Source of the DNA: Gemmatales bacterium
Lineage (GTDB): Bacteria; Planctomycetota; Planctomycetia; Gemmatales; Gemmataceae
NCBI GenBank assembly: GCA_026004675.1
Contig: BPJP01000012.1
Coordinates: 1 to 64,000, forward strand
Reading direction: 5' to 3'
Length of the DNA: 64,000 nucleotides
The position numbers and the translations under genes are program-made. Position 1 is the first letter of the stretch, and each line of letters begins with the position of its first letter. Below are positions 38,270-47,510 of the stretch, in pieces. The notes beneath the pieces are model-generated. The model worked only from the letters and a program-made list of their open reading frames with translations, was not told where the DNA came from and did no database searches.

Positions 38270-38290
38270 TGGGCGATTTGTGGTCGCCCA
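38270..38290 (+). repeat. perfect 7-bp hairpin in the leader
   Basis: TGGGCGA (38270-38276), a 7-nt loop, TCGCCCA (38284-38290). It lies 80 bp before the likely start of the FHA protein. It might act as an RNA structure in the leader; there is no T-run directly after it, so it is not a classical terminator. Confidence 0.5.
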
Positions 38291-38370
38291 TTCGGCCGTT
38301 TAAGAAGATACGTCTTTCAAAATTTCAGCGAATTGTGTCCAATCGGCATTTGCTGCTGTGCGCGGAGAGC

Positions 38371-41300
38371 ATGGCGAATGGATTCACGCAAATGTTGCAG
38401 GTTGCCAGGATGGCCGAAACCGACCTCCATTCTGCATGTTCGTCGGACTCCACTGCCGTCGTTCGCTTGGAATTAAGGCAAGCTGGGGCCGGTCCTTTCA
38501 CGTACACCATTTCCCCCGGTGGGTTCCTGATCGGGAGTGTCGTCGGCTGCGATTTGCGTTTGCCTGGACGCGATCTGCCACCCGTGATCTGCCTGATAAG
38601 CTGGGCGGACGGGGAAGTCCGGCTGCGGCAGCTGACTAGTTCCTATCCGGTGTTATTGAATGGTCGTCCCACCAAGGAAGCCCGACTGGCCGACGGCGAC
38701 CGAATCGCCTTCGGCGATTGCCAGGGACAGGTCTTTGTGCCGCCGTTGCCGGTCGGCGGTTTCGTCACAGAAAGGCTGTCGCTGCGTGAGCGGGAACTCA
38801 ACCAACAGTTGGAAGACGTCTCTCGCCAGCGTCAAGCGCTGGAAGAGCAAGCCGCTCGATTACAGAAGCAACAAGAAGAAGTGGAGGCGTTTCGTCAGGA
38901 ATTGGCGGATTTGCGGCAGGAACTATTCGAACGATATCGGGAGCGGCGTGATCGTCTGGCGGGGTTTCAAGAAGCTATCAATCGGGCGGCTTTGAAGCTC
39001 CAGGAACGGAAAAGGCTCTTCGACGAGGAAGAAAAGAGACGCAAGCAGGTCGATGCAACGAAGGCGGAGGACTCGGCGGAAAAAGTCGATCCAATAACTC
39101 GTTTAGACGCCCGTTTGGAAGAACTGGAAAAGCGGGAACGTCGGGTTGCGGAGCAATTGGAGTTGTTGGAGATCAGTCGGGAAGAATGCCGGGCACGGGA
39201 ATGCCAGATCGCCGAAGAGCGGCAAACGCTTGAAGAACAACAGGCGGAGTATCGGGCTGACCTGGTCCGCTTGGATCGCGCTCGCGGGGAGTTGGAGAAG
39301 CGCGAACAACAGCTGCAGCTGCGTCTTGGCGAGGTGGAACGTCGAGAACAAGACCTGGAAGCCCAGAAACGAGACGTCGAGGAGCAGGAAAAGCAATTAC
39401 ACGAATGGCACGGCCGACTGTGTGCCCAGGCGGACGAGTTGGCCCAGCGCGAGCAGGAGTTGCGGCAGGCACGGGCTCGCTGCGAAGAGCAGGAACGCCA
39501 GCTTGCCGACCGTTTGCATGCGTTCGAAGGGCAACAGGCGGCCGTGGCCCAGCTGCACAACCGCTTGCAACAAGCTCAACAGGACTTGCAGCGCGAAGAG
39601 CAGGAACTGGCCGACCAGCGCCGCCGACAAGACGAAGCGGAGGCCGAGCTCCGTGCCAAAATTGATGAATGCCGGGAGCTGCGCCGCGAACTGGAATTGC
39701 AAAAGAGCCAACTCGAAGAGGAACGCAAGGAACTGGAAAGACGGGCAGAAGAAATCGCCAGGATCGTCGCCAACCAACGGCAGACGGAAGAGAAACTGGC
39801 CGCGGAAGAACAACGTTTGCAGCGTCGGGCACAGGAACTGGACGCGATCGCCGCCCGGCAATCCGAGGAAGCCAGCCTGCAAGAAATCCGGTCCGCGCAA
39901 CTTGTCGAGATGCAACAGCGGCTGGCGAGCGAACGGCAAGCCCTGCGCGAACGAGAAGCCGCGTTGGCGCATTCGGAGCAGGCGCGGGCAGCGCTGCAAG
40001 AGCAATTGCGCCGTCGTTCGGAGGACCTGGCAGAAAGACAGAAGCAGCTATCCGAACAGGCGCGCAAACAGGCGGAAGAACTCGAAGCCTTTGAAAGGCA
40101 ACGGGCCGCCATCGCTGAGGAACAGAAATTGGCCGAGCAACGTCTTTCGGAACTGCAACGGCAAATCGAAACCAAAACAAAAGAAGTCGAGGCGTTGCAA
40201 GAAGGCCTCGCTCGTCGCGAAGAAGAAGTCTGTCGCCATGTCGAAAGGCTGAAAGAAGCAGGCCAGAAGATCGCTCGCGCCCGCAAGTTCCTCGCCCAGG
40301 AACGGTATCAATGGGAGTCGGAACGCCGTGAGCAGGAAGATCGACTGGCCCAAGCACGAAGCGAACTGGAAGCGCTGCGTCACGAGGTGCTCGAATTGCA
40401 GGAAACTTTGCCCGAACTGGAACTGACAACCCAAACAGCTGCGGACAAACTAGCTGCCGCTCGCGAACGCCTTAGCGAACACCTTGAAGAATTGCATGCC
40501 TACGCCCGCCAGCGACAGGAAGACTTGGAGAATCTTCGCGGACAGGTGCAGGAGGAAGCAAGTCGATTACAGCAACAAGCGGCGACACTTCTCAAGGCCC
40601 GTGATGAATACCGGCTGGCGGTGGCCGGTTTCCGGCAACAGGTTATCGCCTGGCAGGGCCAGGTCAGTGATCTAAAGCGTTCGCTGGCAGCGGACGAATC
40701 ACGCATCGCCGCCACCACGGCTCGACTGGCCGAAAAGGAGCAGGAACTCGAAGTCCAACAACGCGAAGTTGCGGAAAAACGAAGCGAAGTCGATCGCCAT
40801 TTGAACGACATGCGCGAGTGGTATCGGCAAAAACTGCGCGAACTGGCCAGGGAGTACGAGCCGGAAGTCGGTTCGGCAACCGAACCGCAGGCCAACTCCG
40901 CAATCCTCCCGATGACGGAGATCGAGCCTGGCGACAAACGTCTCGGCGAGTTGTTGCAATCGCATGGTTTGATCGACGAGAGGTCTCTGACGGCGCTCCT
41001 TGTCGAAGCAAGCCGGCAACGGCGCAGCCTGCGTCAGGTTCTGCTGGCCAGTGGTCATGTCACTTTATATCAACTTGCCCTGATCGAAGCCGGCAATTTG
41101 GACGGGCTGATGCTGGGGCCGGTTCGCGTCGTAGATCGGCTACGCGTCACGTCGAAAGAAACGGTCTATCGGGTCTTCGATCCTCGCCGACCGGCTGACA
41201 AGGGGCATGTTCTGTTACGGCACTTGGCCGAAGCGGAAGCGGCAGACGCAAACCGAGCCGAAGAATTTCGCCGATGTTTCTCTTTGGCCGCTTCCGTGCA

Positions 41301-41877
41301 ACATCCGCATGTGGCCGCGACCTACGAAGTGTTGGAGATTACCGGCCGGCCAGCTGTGTTGCAGGAATGGCTTACTGGCTTGCCCGCCACGGAATGGGCG
41401 GACCGAGCTTCGGCTCCAGGCGTGTGCTATCGGCTGTTGACGCAAGCAGCCCTTGGGCTGCAAGCTCTTCATCAAAGTGGTCAACGTTACGGCCGACTTC
41501 ACCCTGCCGCTTTGCATCTCAACGGCGATGGCATCTTGAAACTGTCCTGTTTCGGCGATCCCACCTGGCTATTGCCAGATGAATTGCGCGGCGCGGAGCA
41601 GTCAACCGCCGACGAGCTTCGGGCACTCGGCATTCTCGCCAGGGAATGGTTGAACTCGGCTTCCCGCTCGCGCCCACGAACCAAGGCGCCGTCGGCGTTG
41701 GTCGAGTTGATCGAAAAGCTTGCCGACGAGGAAAACGGCATCTCCTCGGCGAGCGACCTTTTGGACGCTCTCGACAACATCAGCGCCTTGGTGCCGGCCA
41801 ATGCGGATGCCTGGGAGCGGCTGCTAGAGTTCATTTGCGACCATTCCGACAAGACTCAACTTCGGCAAACAGCATGA
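38371..41877 (+). CDS. FHA domain / long coiled-coil / pseudokinase protein
   Basis: About 1168 residues from the ATG at 38371 (other in-frame ATGs at 38392 and 38410). Residues 14-123 look like an FHA phosphothreonine-reader domain (PGGFLIGSVVGCDLRLPGR, LNGRPTKEARLADGDRIAFG). Residues about 135-830 form a nearly uninterrupted Glu/Gln/Arg-rich coiled coil. Residues 856-908 (RLGELLQSHGLIDERSLTAL, VTLYQLALIEAG) resemble the N-terminal domain of type II secretion ATPases. Residues 912-1143 resemble a Ser/Thr kinase, but HRD has become LHP (RLHPAALHLN) and DFG has become CFG; no VAIK-type Lys is seen. It is probably a scaffold or phospho-signal reader, not an active kinase. Confidence 0.8.
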   Translation: MANGFTQMLQVARMAETDLHSACSSDSTAVVRLELRQAGAGPFTYTISPGGFLIGSVVGCDLRLPGRDLPPVICLISWADGEVRLRQLTSSYPVLLNGRPTKEARLADGDRIAFGDCQGQVFVPPLPVGGFVTERLSLRERELNQQLEDVSRQRQALEEQAARLQKQQEEVEAFRQELADLRQELFERYRERRDRLAGFQEAINRAALKLQERKRLFDEEEKRRKQVDATKAEDSAEKVDPITRLDARLEELEKRERRVAEQLELLEISREECRARECQIAEERQTLEEQQAEYRADLVRLDRARGELEKREQQLQLRLGEVERREQDLEAQKRDVEEQEKQLHEWHGRLCAQADELAQREQELRQARARCEEQERQLADRLHAFEGQQAAVAQLHNRLQQAQQDLQREEQELADQRRRQDEAEAELRAKIDECRELRRELELQKSQLEEERKELERRAEEIARIVANQRQTEEKLAAEEQRLQRRAQELDAIAARQSEEASLQEIRSAQLVEMQQRLASERQALREREAALAHSEQARAALQEQLRRRSEDLAERQKQLSEQARKQAEELEAFERQRAAIAEEQKLAEQRLSELQRQIETKTKEVEALQEGLARREEEVCRHVERLKEAGQKIARARKFLAQERYQWESERREQEDRLAQARSELEALRHEVLELQETLPELELTTQTAADKLAAARERLSEHLEELHAYARQRQEDLENLRGQVQEEASRLQQQAATLLKARDEYRLAVAGFRQQVIAWQGQVSDLKRSLAADESRIAATTARLAEKEQELEVQQREVAEKRSEVDRHLNDMREWYRQKLRELAREYEPEVGSATEPQANSAILPMTEIEPGDKRLGELLQSHGLIDERSLTALLVEASRQRRSLRQVLLASGHVTLYQLALIEAGNLDGLMLGPVRVVDRLRVTSKETVYRVFDPRRPADKGHVLLRHLAEAEAADANRAEEFRRCFSLAASVQHPHVAATYEVLEITGRPAVLQEWLTGLPATEWADRASAPGVCYRLLTQAALGLQALHQSGQRYGRLHPAALHLNGDGILKLSCFGDPTWLLPDELRGAEQSTADELRALGILAREWLNSASRSRPRTKAPSALVELIEKLADEENGISSASDLLDALDNISALVPANADAWERLLEFICDHSDKTQLRQTA

Positions 41878-42059
41878 CCTGCCTGCTGCTCGCCGGCGGA
41901 GCAATGCCTTCTGGAGCCGAAAGGCTTCGGAGATTTGCAGACGCCGTTTTCGTCCCGTACAATCGAAAGCCATGAAGTCGCGGCGACACGGCCCTGGCCG
42001 CATCCGCTCCTTTGCGACGACGCCTTGGGGACATTTTCGACTTTTGCCTGCGAGGGATG

Positions 42060-42839
42060 ATGAGCGTACTGCAACAGTTTCGACTGGATGGCAAACGAGC
42101 ATTGATCACGGGGGGAAGCCGGGGACTTGGCCGGGCGATGGCTGGCGCCCTGGCGGAAGCTGGCGCGGACTTGATTCTGGTTGGCCGCGACCAGGGATCG
42201 CTCGATCAGGCGGCGGGTGAGCTTCAAGCGTTCGGCCGACGGGTCGATGTCATTCGCGCCGACGTTGGTCAGCCGGCGGAAGCTGAGAAAATGTGCCGCA
42301 AGGCGCTTGCCGATTTGGGCCCGATCCACATCTTGATCAACAATGTCGGCGGCCGCCGAATCAACATTCCCACCGAAGAAATGCCCCTGGAAGAGTGGCA
42401 ACGCATTCTCGACCTCAACCTGACGAGCACATTCATCTGTTGCAAACTGGTCGGCGGCGAAATGGTCAAACGCCGGGCCGGCAGGATTATCAATACCGCG
42501 TCGATTTCCGGCTTGATTGTCAACAAGGGCATCTATGGCCGATCCTATGAAACCTCCAAAGCGGCCTTGATCCATTTCACCAAAGCTTTGGCCGTCGATT
42601 GGGCTCCTTATAACGTCACCGTCAATTCGATTGCCGCCGGCGGTTTCATGACCGAACCGAACCGGCGCTGGTTTCAGGAAATGCCCGAGTTGAAGAAAAC
42701 TTTCGAAAGCATGGTGCCGATGGGCCGACTCGGAGAACCCGAAGAAATCGCCGGTCTGGCACTCTATCTCGCCAGCGATGCCTCGAGCTATATGACCGGG
42801 GCTGCCGTTGTCATCGACGGCGGCTACACACTTTGGTAA
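42060..42839 (+). CDS. short-chain dehydrogenase/reductase
   Basis: 259 residues of the classical SDR family: cofactor loop TGGSRGLG (near 17), NNVGG, catalytic Ser in NTASISGL and YETSK (Tyr-x-x-x-Lys), and the C-terminal MTGAAVVIDGGYT. It uses NAD(P)H; the substrate cannot be assigned, though the gluconate 5-dehydrogenase type is a close pattern. Start chosen at MSVLQQF; the preceding codon is also ATG (42057). It follows the FHA protein by 182 bp, a stretch without other genes. Confidence 0.85.
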   Translation: MSVLQQFRLDGKRALITGGSRGLGRAMAGALAEAGADLILVGRDQGSLDQAAGELQAFGRRVDVIRADVGQPAEAEKMCRKALADLGPIHILINNVGGRRINIPTEEMPLEEWQRILDLNLTSTFICCKLVGGEMVKRRAGRIINTASISGLIVNKGIYGRSYETSKAALIHFTKALAVDWAPYNVTVNSIAAGGFMTEPNRRWFQEMPELKKTFESMVPMGRLGEPEEIAGLALYLASDASSYMTGAAVVIDGGYTLW

Positions 42840-42863
42840 CAGCTTGCCTTCGCAATGGCTCTG

Positions 42864-43577
42864 TCAGCGGAGCAGCTGGGCCCACCAGAACGGAATCAAC
42901 GCCAGCAAGGTTCGTGGAATGTCGGATAACGACACTTTGCTCCGACCTTTTAGACGCGGTCGATGCCTGACGCCGTGCTGAACGACGGGCAGACCGAGTT
43001 TCCTGGCGCGAGCGAACATCTCAGTGTTCACGAAAAACCCGGTCGATTGAGGTAAAATCTGTTGCAGCGTGTTTCGGCGGAATACCTTGAGAGCACAATC
43101 GACGTCGCAAACCCGGGTTCCCAGAAGAAGCCGAGCAAGCCAGTTGTAACCGCGCGACAAGAAACAGCGTAAGCGGCTGTCCTGGCGGCCAACCCGATAA
43201 CCGGCGACAATGGGAAAGCGGTCGGCCAGGGCGATCAAGTTGCTCAGGTCGTCGAGATAGAACTGGCAATCCGCGTCAGTGAAAGCGACCAGATCGAAAC
43301 GAGCGGCTTGGAAGCCGGTGCGCAACGCGGCGCCGTAGCCTCGATTTTCCGGATGGCGCAAAAGGCGAACGTTTCGGTGCTGCTGCCGCAGGCGTTCGAC
43401 GATGTCCGCTGTTTTATCCCGACTGCCGTCGTCAACGACGATGATTTCGAATTCGTCCGCGAGCCGGCCCAAAGCATCGTCTGCTTCCCTTATGGCCTGC
43501 TCGATGACCTCGGCTTCGTTGTATGCTGGGATAATCAGCGAAAGCCGGCGGGGTTTGGCGCGTTTCGTCGTTTCCAT
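42864..43577 (-). CDS. family 2 glycosyltransferase (polyprenol-phosphate sugar-transferase-like)
   Basis: 237 residues. GT-A fold: LSLIIPAYNEAEVIEQAI near 14, FEIIVVDDGSRDKTADI, HPENRGYGAALRTGF and the DxD-like FTDADCQF motif. The shape is that of dolichol/undecaprenyl-phosphate glucose or mannose synthases (DPM1-like) without the C-terminal membrane segments. The start is uncertain: in-frame ATGs also exist at 43610 and 43640. It lies 24 bp beyond the convergent SDR stop. Confidence 0.82.
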   Translation of the reverse strand: METTKRAKPRRLSLIIPAYNEAEVIEQAIREADDALGRLADEFEIIVVDDGSRDKTADIVERLRQQHRNVRLLRHPENRGYGAALRTGFQAARFDLVAFTDADCQFYLDDLSNLIALADRFPIVAGYRVGRQDSRLRCFLSRGYNWLARLLLGTRVCDVDCALKVFRRNTLQQILPQSTGFFVNTEMFARARKLGLPVVQHGVRHRPRLKGRSKVSLSDIPRTLLALIPFWWAQLLR

Positions 43578-43753
43578 GACAGGATCGCTCTTTGCGAGAA
43601 ATCGCTTCATGCCGATGTGCCTTCGTAAATGGGCAGGCAATTGCAGTCAAGACGAATCGCAGGCAGCTGCACGAAAGCCGAGACGAATCGAGAGGGACTT
43701 GTCAAGATAGGTCGGTAATTTCGTTCTATAATCCAGTTGCAGGCCAAATCGCC

Positions 43754-43781
43754 TTGACAGGTCACTCGGCCAGATTACGCT
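43754..43781 (+). promoter_or_regulatory. possible promoter before the small protein and lpxB
   Basis: TTGACA (43754-43759), a 16-bp spacer and TACGCT (43776-43781). The -35 is perfect and the -10 is poor. It lies 34 bp before the ATG of the small gene at 43815, which precedes lpxB by 30 bp. Confidence 0.35.
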
Positions 43782-43814
43782 AGAAACATGGTGTTCAGTG
43801 GCGAGGCTTATCCG

Positions 43815-44114
43815 ATGAGTCAGAACGTGCAACAGGAACGACGCAAACGCAACATTCCCGTAGCCGTGGACCGCCGAAAGGGCAAAGGGAAATCCGGCCC
43901 CGAACGGCGTCGCCAGGTCGATCCCACTACTTGCGAACGCGATTACACGGAGGATGAAATCGCCTTCATGAAGGCGATGGACCAGTATAAACGCGACAAT
44001 CGCCGACCGTTTCCGACCTGGAGCGAGGTACTCGAAGTGCTGAAGGCTTTGGGGTATCGCAAAGTTGCGGCACCAACGGCTCTGCCGGGTCAGTCTGTCC
44101 CGCCAAAAGGCTAG
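43815..44114 (+). CDS. small conserved-looking protein upstream of lpxB
   Basis: 99 residues: a strongly basic N-terminal half ([21 protein letters not shown], about 8-28) and an acidic helical C-terminal part ([20 protein letters not shown], then [19 protein letters not shown]). The last segment looks like the small helix-turn seen at the end of several planctomycete hypothetical proteins. No function can be named. It lies 30 bp before lpxB, probably in the same transcript. An in-frame ATG nine codons upstream (43788) is an alternative start. Confidence 0.65.
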   Translation: MSQNVQQERRKRNIPVAVDRRKGKGKSGPERRRQVDPTTCERDYTEDEIAFMKAMDQYKRDNRRPFPTWSEVLEVLKALGYRKVAAPTALPGQSVPPKG

Positions 44115-44144
44115 GGGAATACAACAGCCTGCGACAGGGAAGTC

Positions 44145-45302
44145 ATGAAAATCTTTCTCAGCGCCGGTGAGCCGAGCGGCGATATTCACGGTGCCAACCT
44201 TGTTCGTCAGCTACGTCGGCTTCACCCCGAGGCGGAATTTGTCGGCTTCGGGGGAGAGCGGATGGAACGCGCCGGTTGCCAGCTTCTTTATCCCCTTTGC
44301 AACCTCGCCGTGATGTGGTTCGCGCGGGTGCTCGCCAATGCCCCCGTCTTTCTTCGATTGCTTTCTCAAACCGATCGGTTTTTCCGCCACCAGCGGCCGG
44401 ACGCCGTGGTGCTCATCGATTACCCAGGGTTCAACTGGATCGTGGCCCGGCGAGCACGTTTTCACGGCATTCCAGTTTTTTATTTCGTGCCGCCGCAACT
44501 CTGGGGCTGGGCGGGATGGCGAGTCAAGAAAATGAAACGCTGGGTGGACCATGTACTGTGTACGCTGCCGTTCGAACAAGACTGGTACTTTGATCGTGGC
44601 GTGCAGGCCCATTATGTAGGCCATCCGTATTTCGACGAGTTGAGCCAGCAACCGTTGGACCGGGAGTTTTTGAATAGGGAGCGGGCAAGAGGCGAGCGTC
44701 TGATCGGGCTATTGCCCGGCTCGCGCACGCAGGAAGTCGACAAGAACCTGTCAACGCTGCTTCGCGCTGCGGCTGCCATTCACGAAAAGCATTCTGACGT
44801 GCGCTTCTCCTTCGCCTGCTACCGAATTGACCACTGTCGCCGAATCGCAGACAGACTCAGAGGCTGCTCTCTCCCGATCGAGCTGCACCACGGAAAGACG
44901 GCGGAAATCATCGCCCATGCGCATGCCTGTATCGCTGTCTCCGGCTCCGTGGGGCTGGAACTTCTTTATCGCCTCAAGCCGACAGTAGTGGTATACCGCA
45001 TCGGTCGGCTCGACCTGAAACTGTGCAATTTGTTCAAAACAAGTCGATTCATCAGCCTCGTCAATTTGCTCGCCGACGAGGAAATTTTTCCCGAATTCCT
45101 GACCGATCGTTGCGAGGCAATGCGGGTGGCAGAACATATCAACAGATGGCTGTCGGATCCTGCCGCCTATCAAGAACAATGTGCGCAACTTCGCCGCTTG
45201 CGCGACCGGGTGGCAGTGCCTGGCGCCTGTGCTCGAGCAGCCCGGTTTATTCTGCAAACGCTTGGCCATCGCGAAGCCGACATCGAACCAGCCGCCGCCT
45301 GA
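44145..45302 (+). CDS. lpxB: lipid-A-disaccharide synthase LpxB
   Basis: 385 residues, GT19. It joins UDP-2,3-diacylglucosamine with lipid X to make the lipid A disaccharide. Motifs: FLSAGEPSGDIHGANL at the N terminus, FVGFGGERMERAG, VLIDYPGFNW, FVPPQLWGWAGWRVKKM, GLLPGSRTQEV and the C-terminal AVSGSVGLELLYRLKPTVVVYR. Its presence implies lipid A and therefore a diderm cell envelope. Other lpx genes are not in the window. Confidence 0.94.
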   Translation: MKIFLSAGEPSGDIHGANLVRQLRRLHPEAEFVGFGGERMERAGCQLLYPLCNLAVMWFARVLANAPVFLRLLSQTDRFFRHQRPDAVVLIDYPGFNWIVARRARFHGIPVFYFVPPQLWGWAGWRVKKMKRWVDHVLCTLPFEQDWYFDRGVQAHYVGHPYFDELSQQPLDREFLNRERARGERLIGLLPGSRTQEVDKNLSTLLRAAAAIHEKHSDVRFSFACYRIDHCRRIADRLRGCSLPIELHHGKTAEIIAHAHACIAVSGSVGLELLYRLKPTVVVYRIGRLDLKLCNLFKTSRFISLVNLLADEEIFPEFLTDRCEAMRVAEHINRWLSDPAAYQEQCAQLRRLRDRVAVPGACARAARFILQTLGHREADIEPAAA

Positions 45303-45312
45303 TCTCGAACGG

Positions 45313-47118
45313 TCATTCGTCGGCTTTGAGCAACACCACCCAATCCCGGGTCGGCTCATGCGGAGGCGAGCCAAGTTGAACGATGCTTCCACCCTTGACG
45401 CTCTCGACCGAACCTTTGGAAAAGTCACCGCCTCGGCGAGGATCGAACCACCTGACACGGAATTTCTTGCGGAAACCATCGAGTTTCAGAGAGTCCGTAC
45501 CGCCAGAGGGCAAATAGATGGCGTAAACTTCGCCTGGCTTGGCCAGGCAAAGGTTTTTCGCATGAACAAGCAACTCTGGATGCGGTTCCATTTCCGCAAA
45601 CGGAAGGTGGTTTTGGAAAAAGGTCAACGCATGTCGTGTTTGTTCCCACATGCGATGTCGGCTACGCCAGTCTTCACAATTCAAATCGTTATGAGGATTC
45701 TTATACCCGAAGTACCATTCCACTCCCGAACCGCCTGACATGAGCGCACCCCACAAGGCAGTTTTTCGGGCGAGATCCTGATTGCCGTCTTTCTTCTGGT
45801 CGGGATCGACGCCATAGGCAGCTGTCCCCGGCTCATCGACGAAAACAATCCACGGGCGTCCCGCTCGCGCTGACTGTTTGACCCAGTATTCGACGACCGA
45901 GGGAATGCGGTGCCAGTCGTCGCTGAACTGCAACGAGGCGCCATCGAAGCGAGGATAGCCCAGAAGCGGCTTGTACACTTTCTCCTTCTGATTGGGAAAC
46001 GTATGCACGAGGATGGGATTTTGGTAGGGATCGAGCTTTTTAAAGAAGTCGCAGAATTGTTTGATTTGGGCGGTGGTATTCGTGTTTTCTTCGCCCAGAT
46101 TCCAGAAAACGCCGTGATGATGAGCGAAGCGGGCGATCAACTCGCGGTAATACAGCTTTCGAGTGGGTCCCAGTTCGCCGGCGTCGAGAAGCTGGTCGTT
46201 CTCGGTTTCTTGCGTGACCACGTGGAGACAGATACCGAGTCGGTCCATGTGATCAAAAACGATGTTCCATTGATCGAGTTTCGAGCAATCGAAACGATCG
46301 CGGACGTCCGGCTCGATCCAAGGCCAAACGTCGTTGCCGTCCCCGGCGACATTCATGGTGAGGAAATAGACGCTGTTCATACCGGTCGAGGCGAGATAGT
46401 TGAGCGCTCCGACGATGACCTTTCCCTTGCCCCCCTTCCAGGTGGGATCGCCTTTCCGCCAGTCTTTTTGGTGTGGCGAATAGTGGTGGAGACGGTCGCC
46501 GACTTTTGCTTTGCTTTTGAGTCTGTAAGTGTTGTCGAAATCGACATAGGCCAGGAAGTTTTCGGGGCTGTCAGCCCCTCCTTTAAGAAAGTAGGCGCCG
46601 TTTCCCGAATAGCGGAGGTAGCGTTTACCCGCGTACTGCAATCTGCCTCGGTCGCGTGGGTCGCGGGAGTGTGCCGGAGCCGGTGCCACTTTGATCTCGC
46701 CTGTTTGTCCATCAGGAAAAAGAGGTCTGCCAGCCTTGGGTGCCAAAGACAATGCAATATCTTTCCCGCTGCGAAAACTGACCGTGTAACGCCAGACGCC
46801 CGGGCGATCGGGCATGAAATGAACTCTCCATTGGTTCCCATTTGTCGCGCCGGTTTCGGCGGCGCGCCCATCGGCAGCGAAATAGCCGGGTATCGTCACA
46901 CTGCGGTCCCCGTGGCGAAACGTCACCATAAGCCGGTAATCCCGAAACGGGTTCGGGTGCGTTTTCTCTCCCGCTTCCGGCCCGTTCCATGTCAGCGTAA
47001 GCACTCGCCAGACCTGTGCTTCGCCAGTTACTTGCTGGCCGACGACATTCCTTCCCGGCAAGGCACAGACTGCAAGCACACTTCCCCACAGCATCAATCT
47101 GGCTTGGAACCGGATCAT
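45313..47118 (-). CDS. secreted DUF5060-type putative glycoside hydrolase
   Basis: 601 residues with a signal peptide (LMLWGSVLAVCALPGRNVVGQ). An N-terminal beta-sandwich of the DUF5060 type (TWNGPEAGEKTHPNPFRDY, VHFMPDRPGVWRYTVSF) is followed by a TIM-barrel domain (YLRYSGNGAYFLKGGADSPE, NVAGDGNDVWPWIEPD, GVFWNLGEENT near 345, likely acid/base Glu; WIVFVDEPG). It resembles apiosidase-like and GH5-like planctomycete enzymes acting on plant or algal polysaccharide. Its specificity is unknown. Start at the first Met, or at Met9 (MLWGSVL). It converges with lpxB. Confidence 0.75.
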   Translation of the reverse strand: MIRFQARLMLWGSVLAVCALPGRNVVGQQVTGEAQVWRVLTLTWNGPEAGEKTHPNPFRDYRLMVTFRHGDRSVTIPGYFAADGRAAETGATNGNQWRVHFMPDRPGVWRYTVSFRSGKDIALSLAPKAGRPLFPDGQTGEIKVAPAPAHSRDPRDRGRLQYAGKRYLRYSGNGAYFLKGGADSPENFLAYVDFDNTYRLKSKAKVGDRLHHYSPHQKDWRKGDPTWKGGKGKVIVGALNYLASTGMNSVYFLTMNVAGDGNDVWPWIEPDVRDRFDCSKLDQWNIVFDHMDRLGICLHVVTQETENDQLLDAGELGPTRKLYYRELIARFAHHHGVFWNLGEENTNTTAQIKQFCDFFKKLDPYQNPILVHTFPNQKEKVYKPLLGYPRFDGASLQFSDDWHRIPSVVEYWVKQSARAGRPWIVFVDEPGTAAYGVDPDQKKDGNQDLARKTALWGALMSGGSGVEWYFGYKNPHNDLNCEDWRSRHRMWEQTRHALTFFQNHLPFAEMEPHPELLVHAKNLCLAKPGEVYAIYLPSGGTDSLKLDGFRKKFRVRWFDPRRGGDFSKGSVESVKGGSIVQLGSPPHEPTRDWVVLLKADE

Positions 47119-47319
47119 ATCATGATTCTCCCGAAATGGATGCCGCGCCCCTTGGCGCGATGGCGATGCGATCGGCGTCTACTTTTACGACTTTTCGGGT
47201 CGAGAGCAAGGGAATGCAGTGGCTCCTCCCAAGTCGTTTGATGGACAGGAAAACCTGGCAGCAAAAAAGCAGAGAAGGGAATTTTCAGAACGATCAAAGA
47301 CGTGTTTGAAGGTTCCGAT

Positions 47320-47404
47320 TGCCGAAGAGAGGACTCGAACCTCCACGGGGTTAACCCCCACCAGGTCCTGAACCTGGCGCGTCTGCCAATTCCGCCACTT
47401 CGGC
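47320..47404 (-). tRNA. tRNA-Leu (anticodon CAG)
   Basis: A class II tRNA on the minus strand. The 7-bp acceptor pairs GCCGAAG with CTTCGGC, the D-arm contains AATTGGCAGACGC, the anticodon arm is CCAGG-TTCAGGA-CCTGG with CAG in the middle, the long variable arm is GGGGGTTAACCCC and the T-arm has GGTTCGAGTCC. The 3-prime CCA is not encoded. A promoter lies about 25 bp upstream. Confidence 0.95.
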
Positions 47405-47426
47405 TTGATCCTTGATCTCTGTGTTG

Positions 47427-47457
47427 ATTGTACAAAGCGGCTATGGGGGTTCGTCAA
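47427..47457 (-). promoter_or_regulatory. candidate promoter for tRNA-Leu
   Basis: On the minus strand: TTGACG (47457-47452), a 19-bp spacer, TACAAT (47432-47427), 22 bp before the tRNA. The spacer is one or two bases longer than optimal and contains a CCCCC run; the window shows many over-called runs, so the true spacing may be 18. Confidence 0.45.
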
Positions 47458-47510
47458 GTGCCTGGTTTGGAGAAAGCGATAGCTGTGTCTGGTTGGATGA
47501 GTCGATTGGC

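Larger units (their letters stand above)
37888..38370. other. divergent intergenic region with palindromes
   Basis: 483 bp between the DUF1559 start (minus strand) and the FHA-protein start (plus strand). It contains three copies of a 16-bp palindrome and a separate 7-bp hairpin, both listed below. The frame of the FHA protein is open from 38149 but runs through the palindromes, so translation probably begins later. No confident promoter was found. Confidence 0.6.

Noticed and set aside
39173-40429. 418-codon open frame antisense to the coiled-coil region
   Set aside because: The repeated Glu/Gln/Arg codons of the coiled coil keep opposite frames open; the antisense product is Pro/Ala/Arg-rich without domains.
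47115-47457. Short open frames across tRNA-Leu
   Set aside because: They are antisense or sense readings of the tRNA itself; the tRNA fold is complete.
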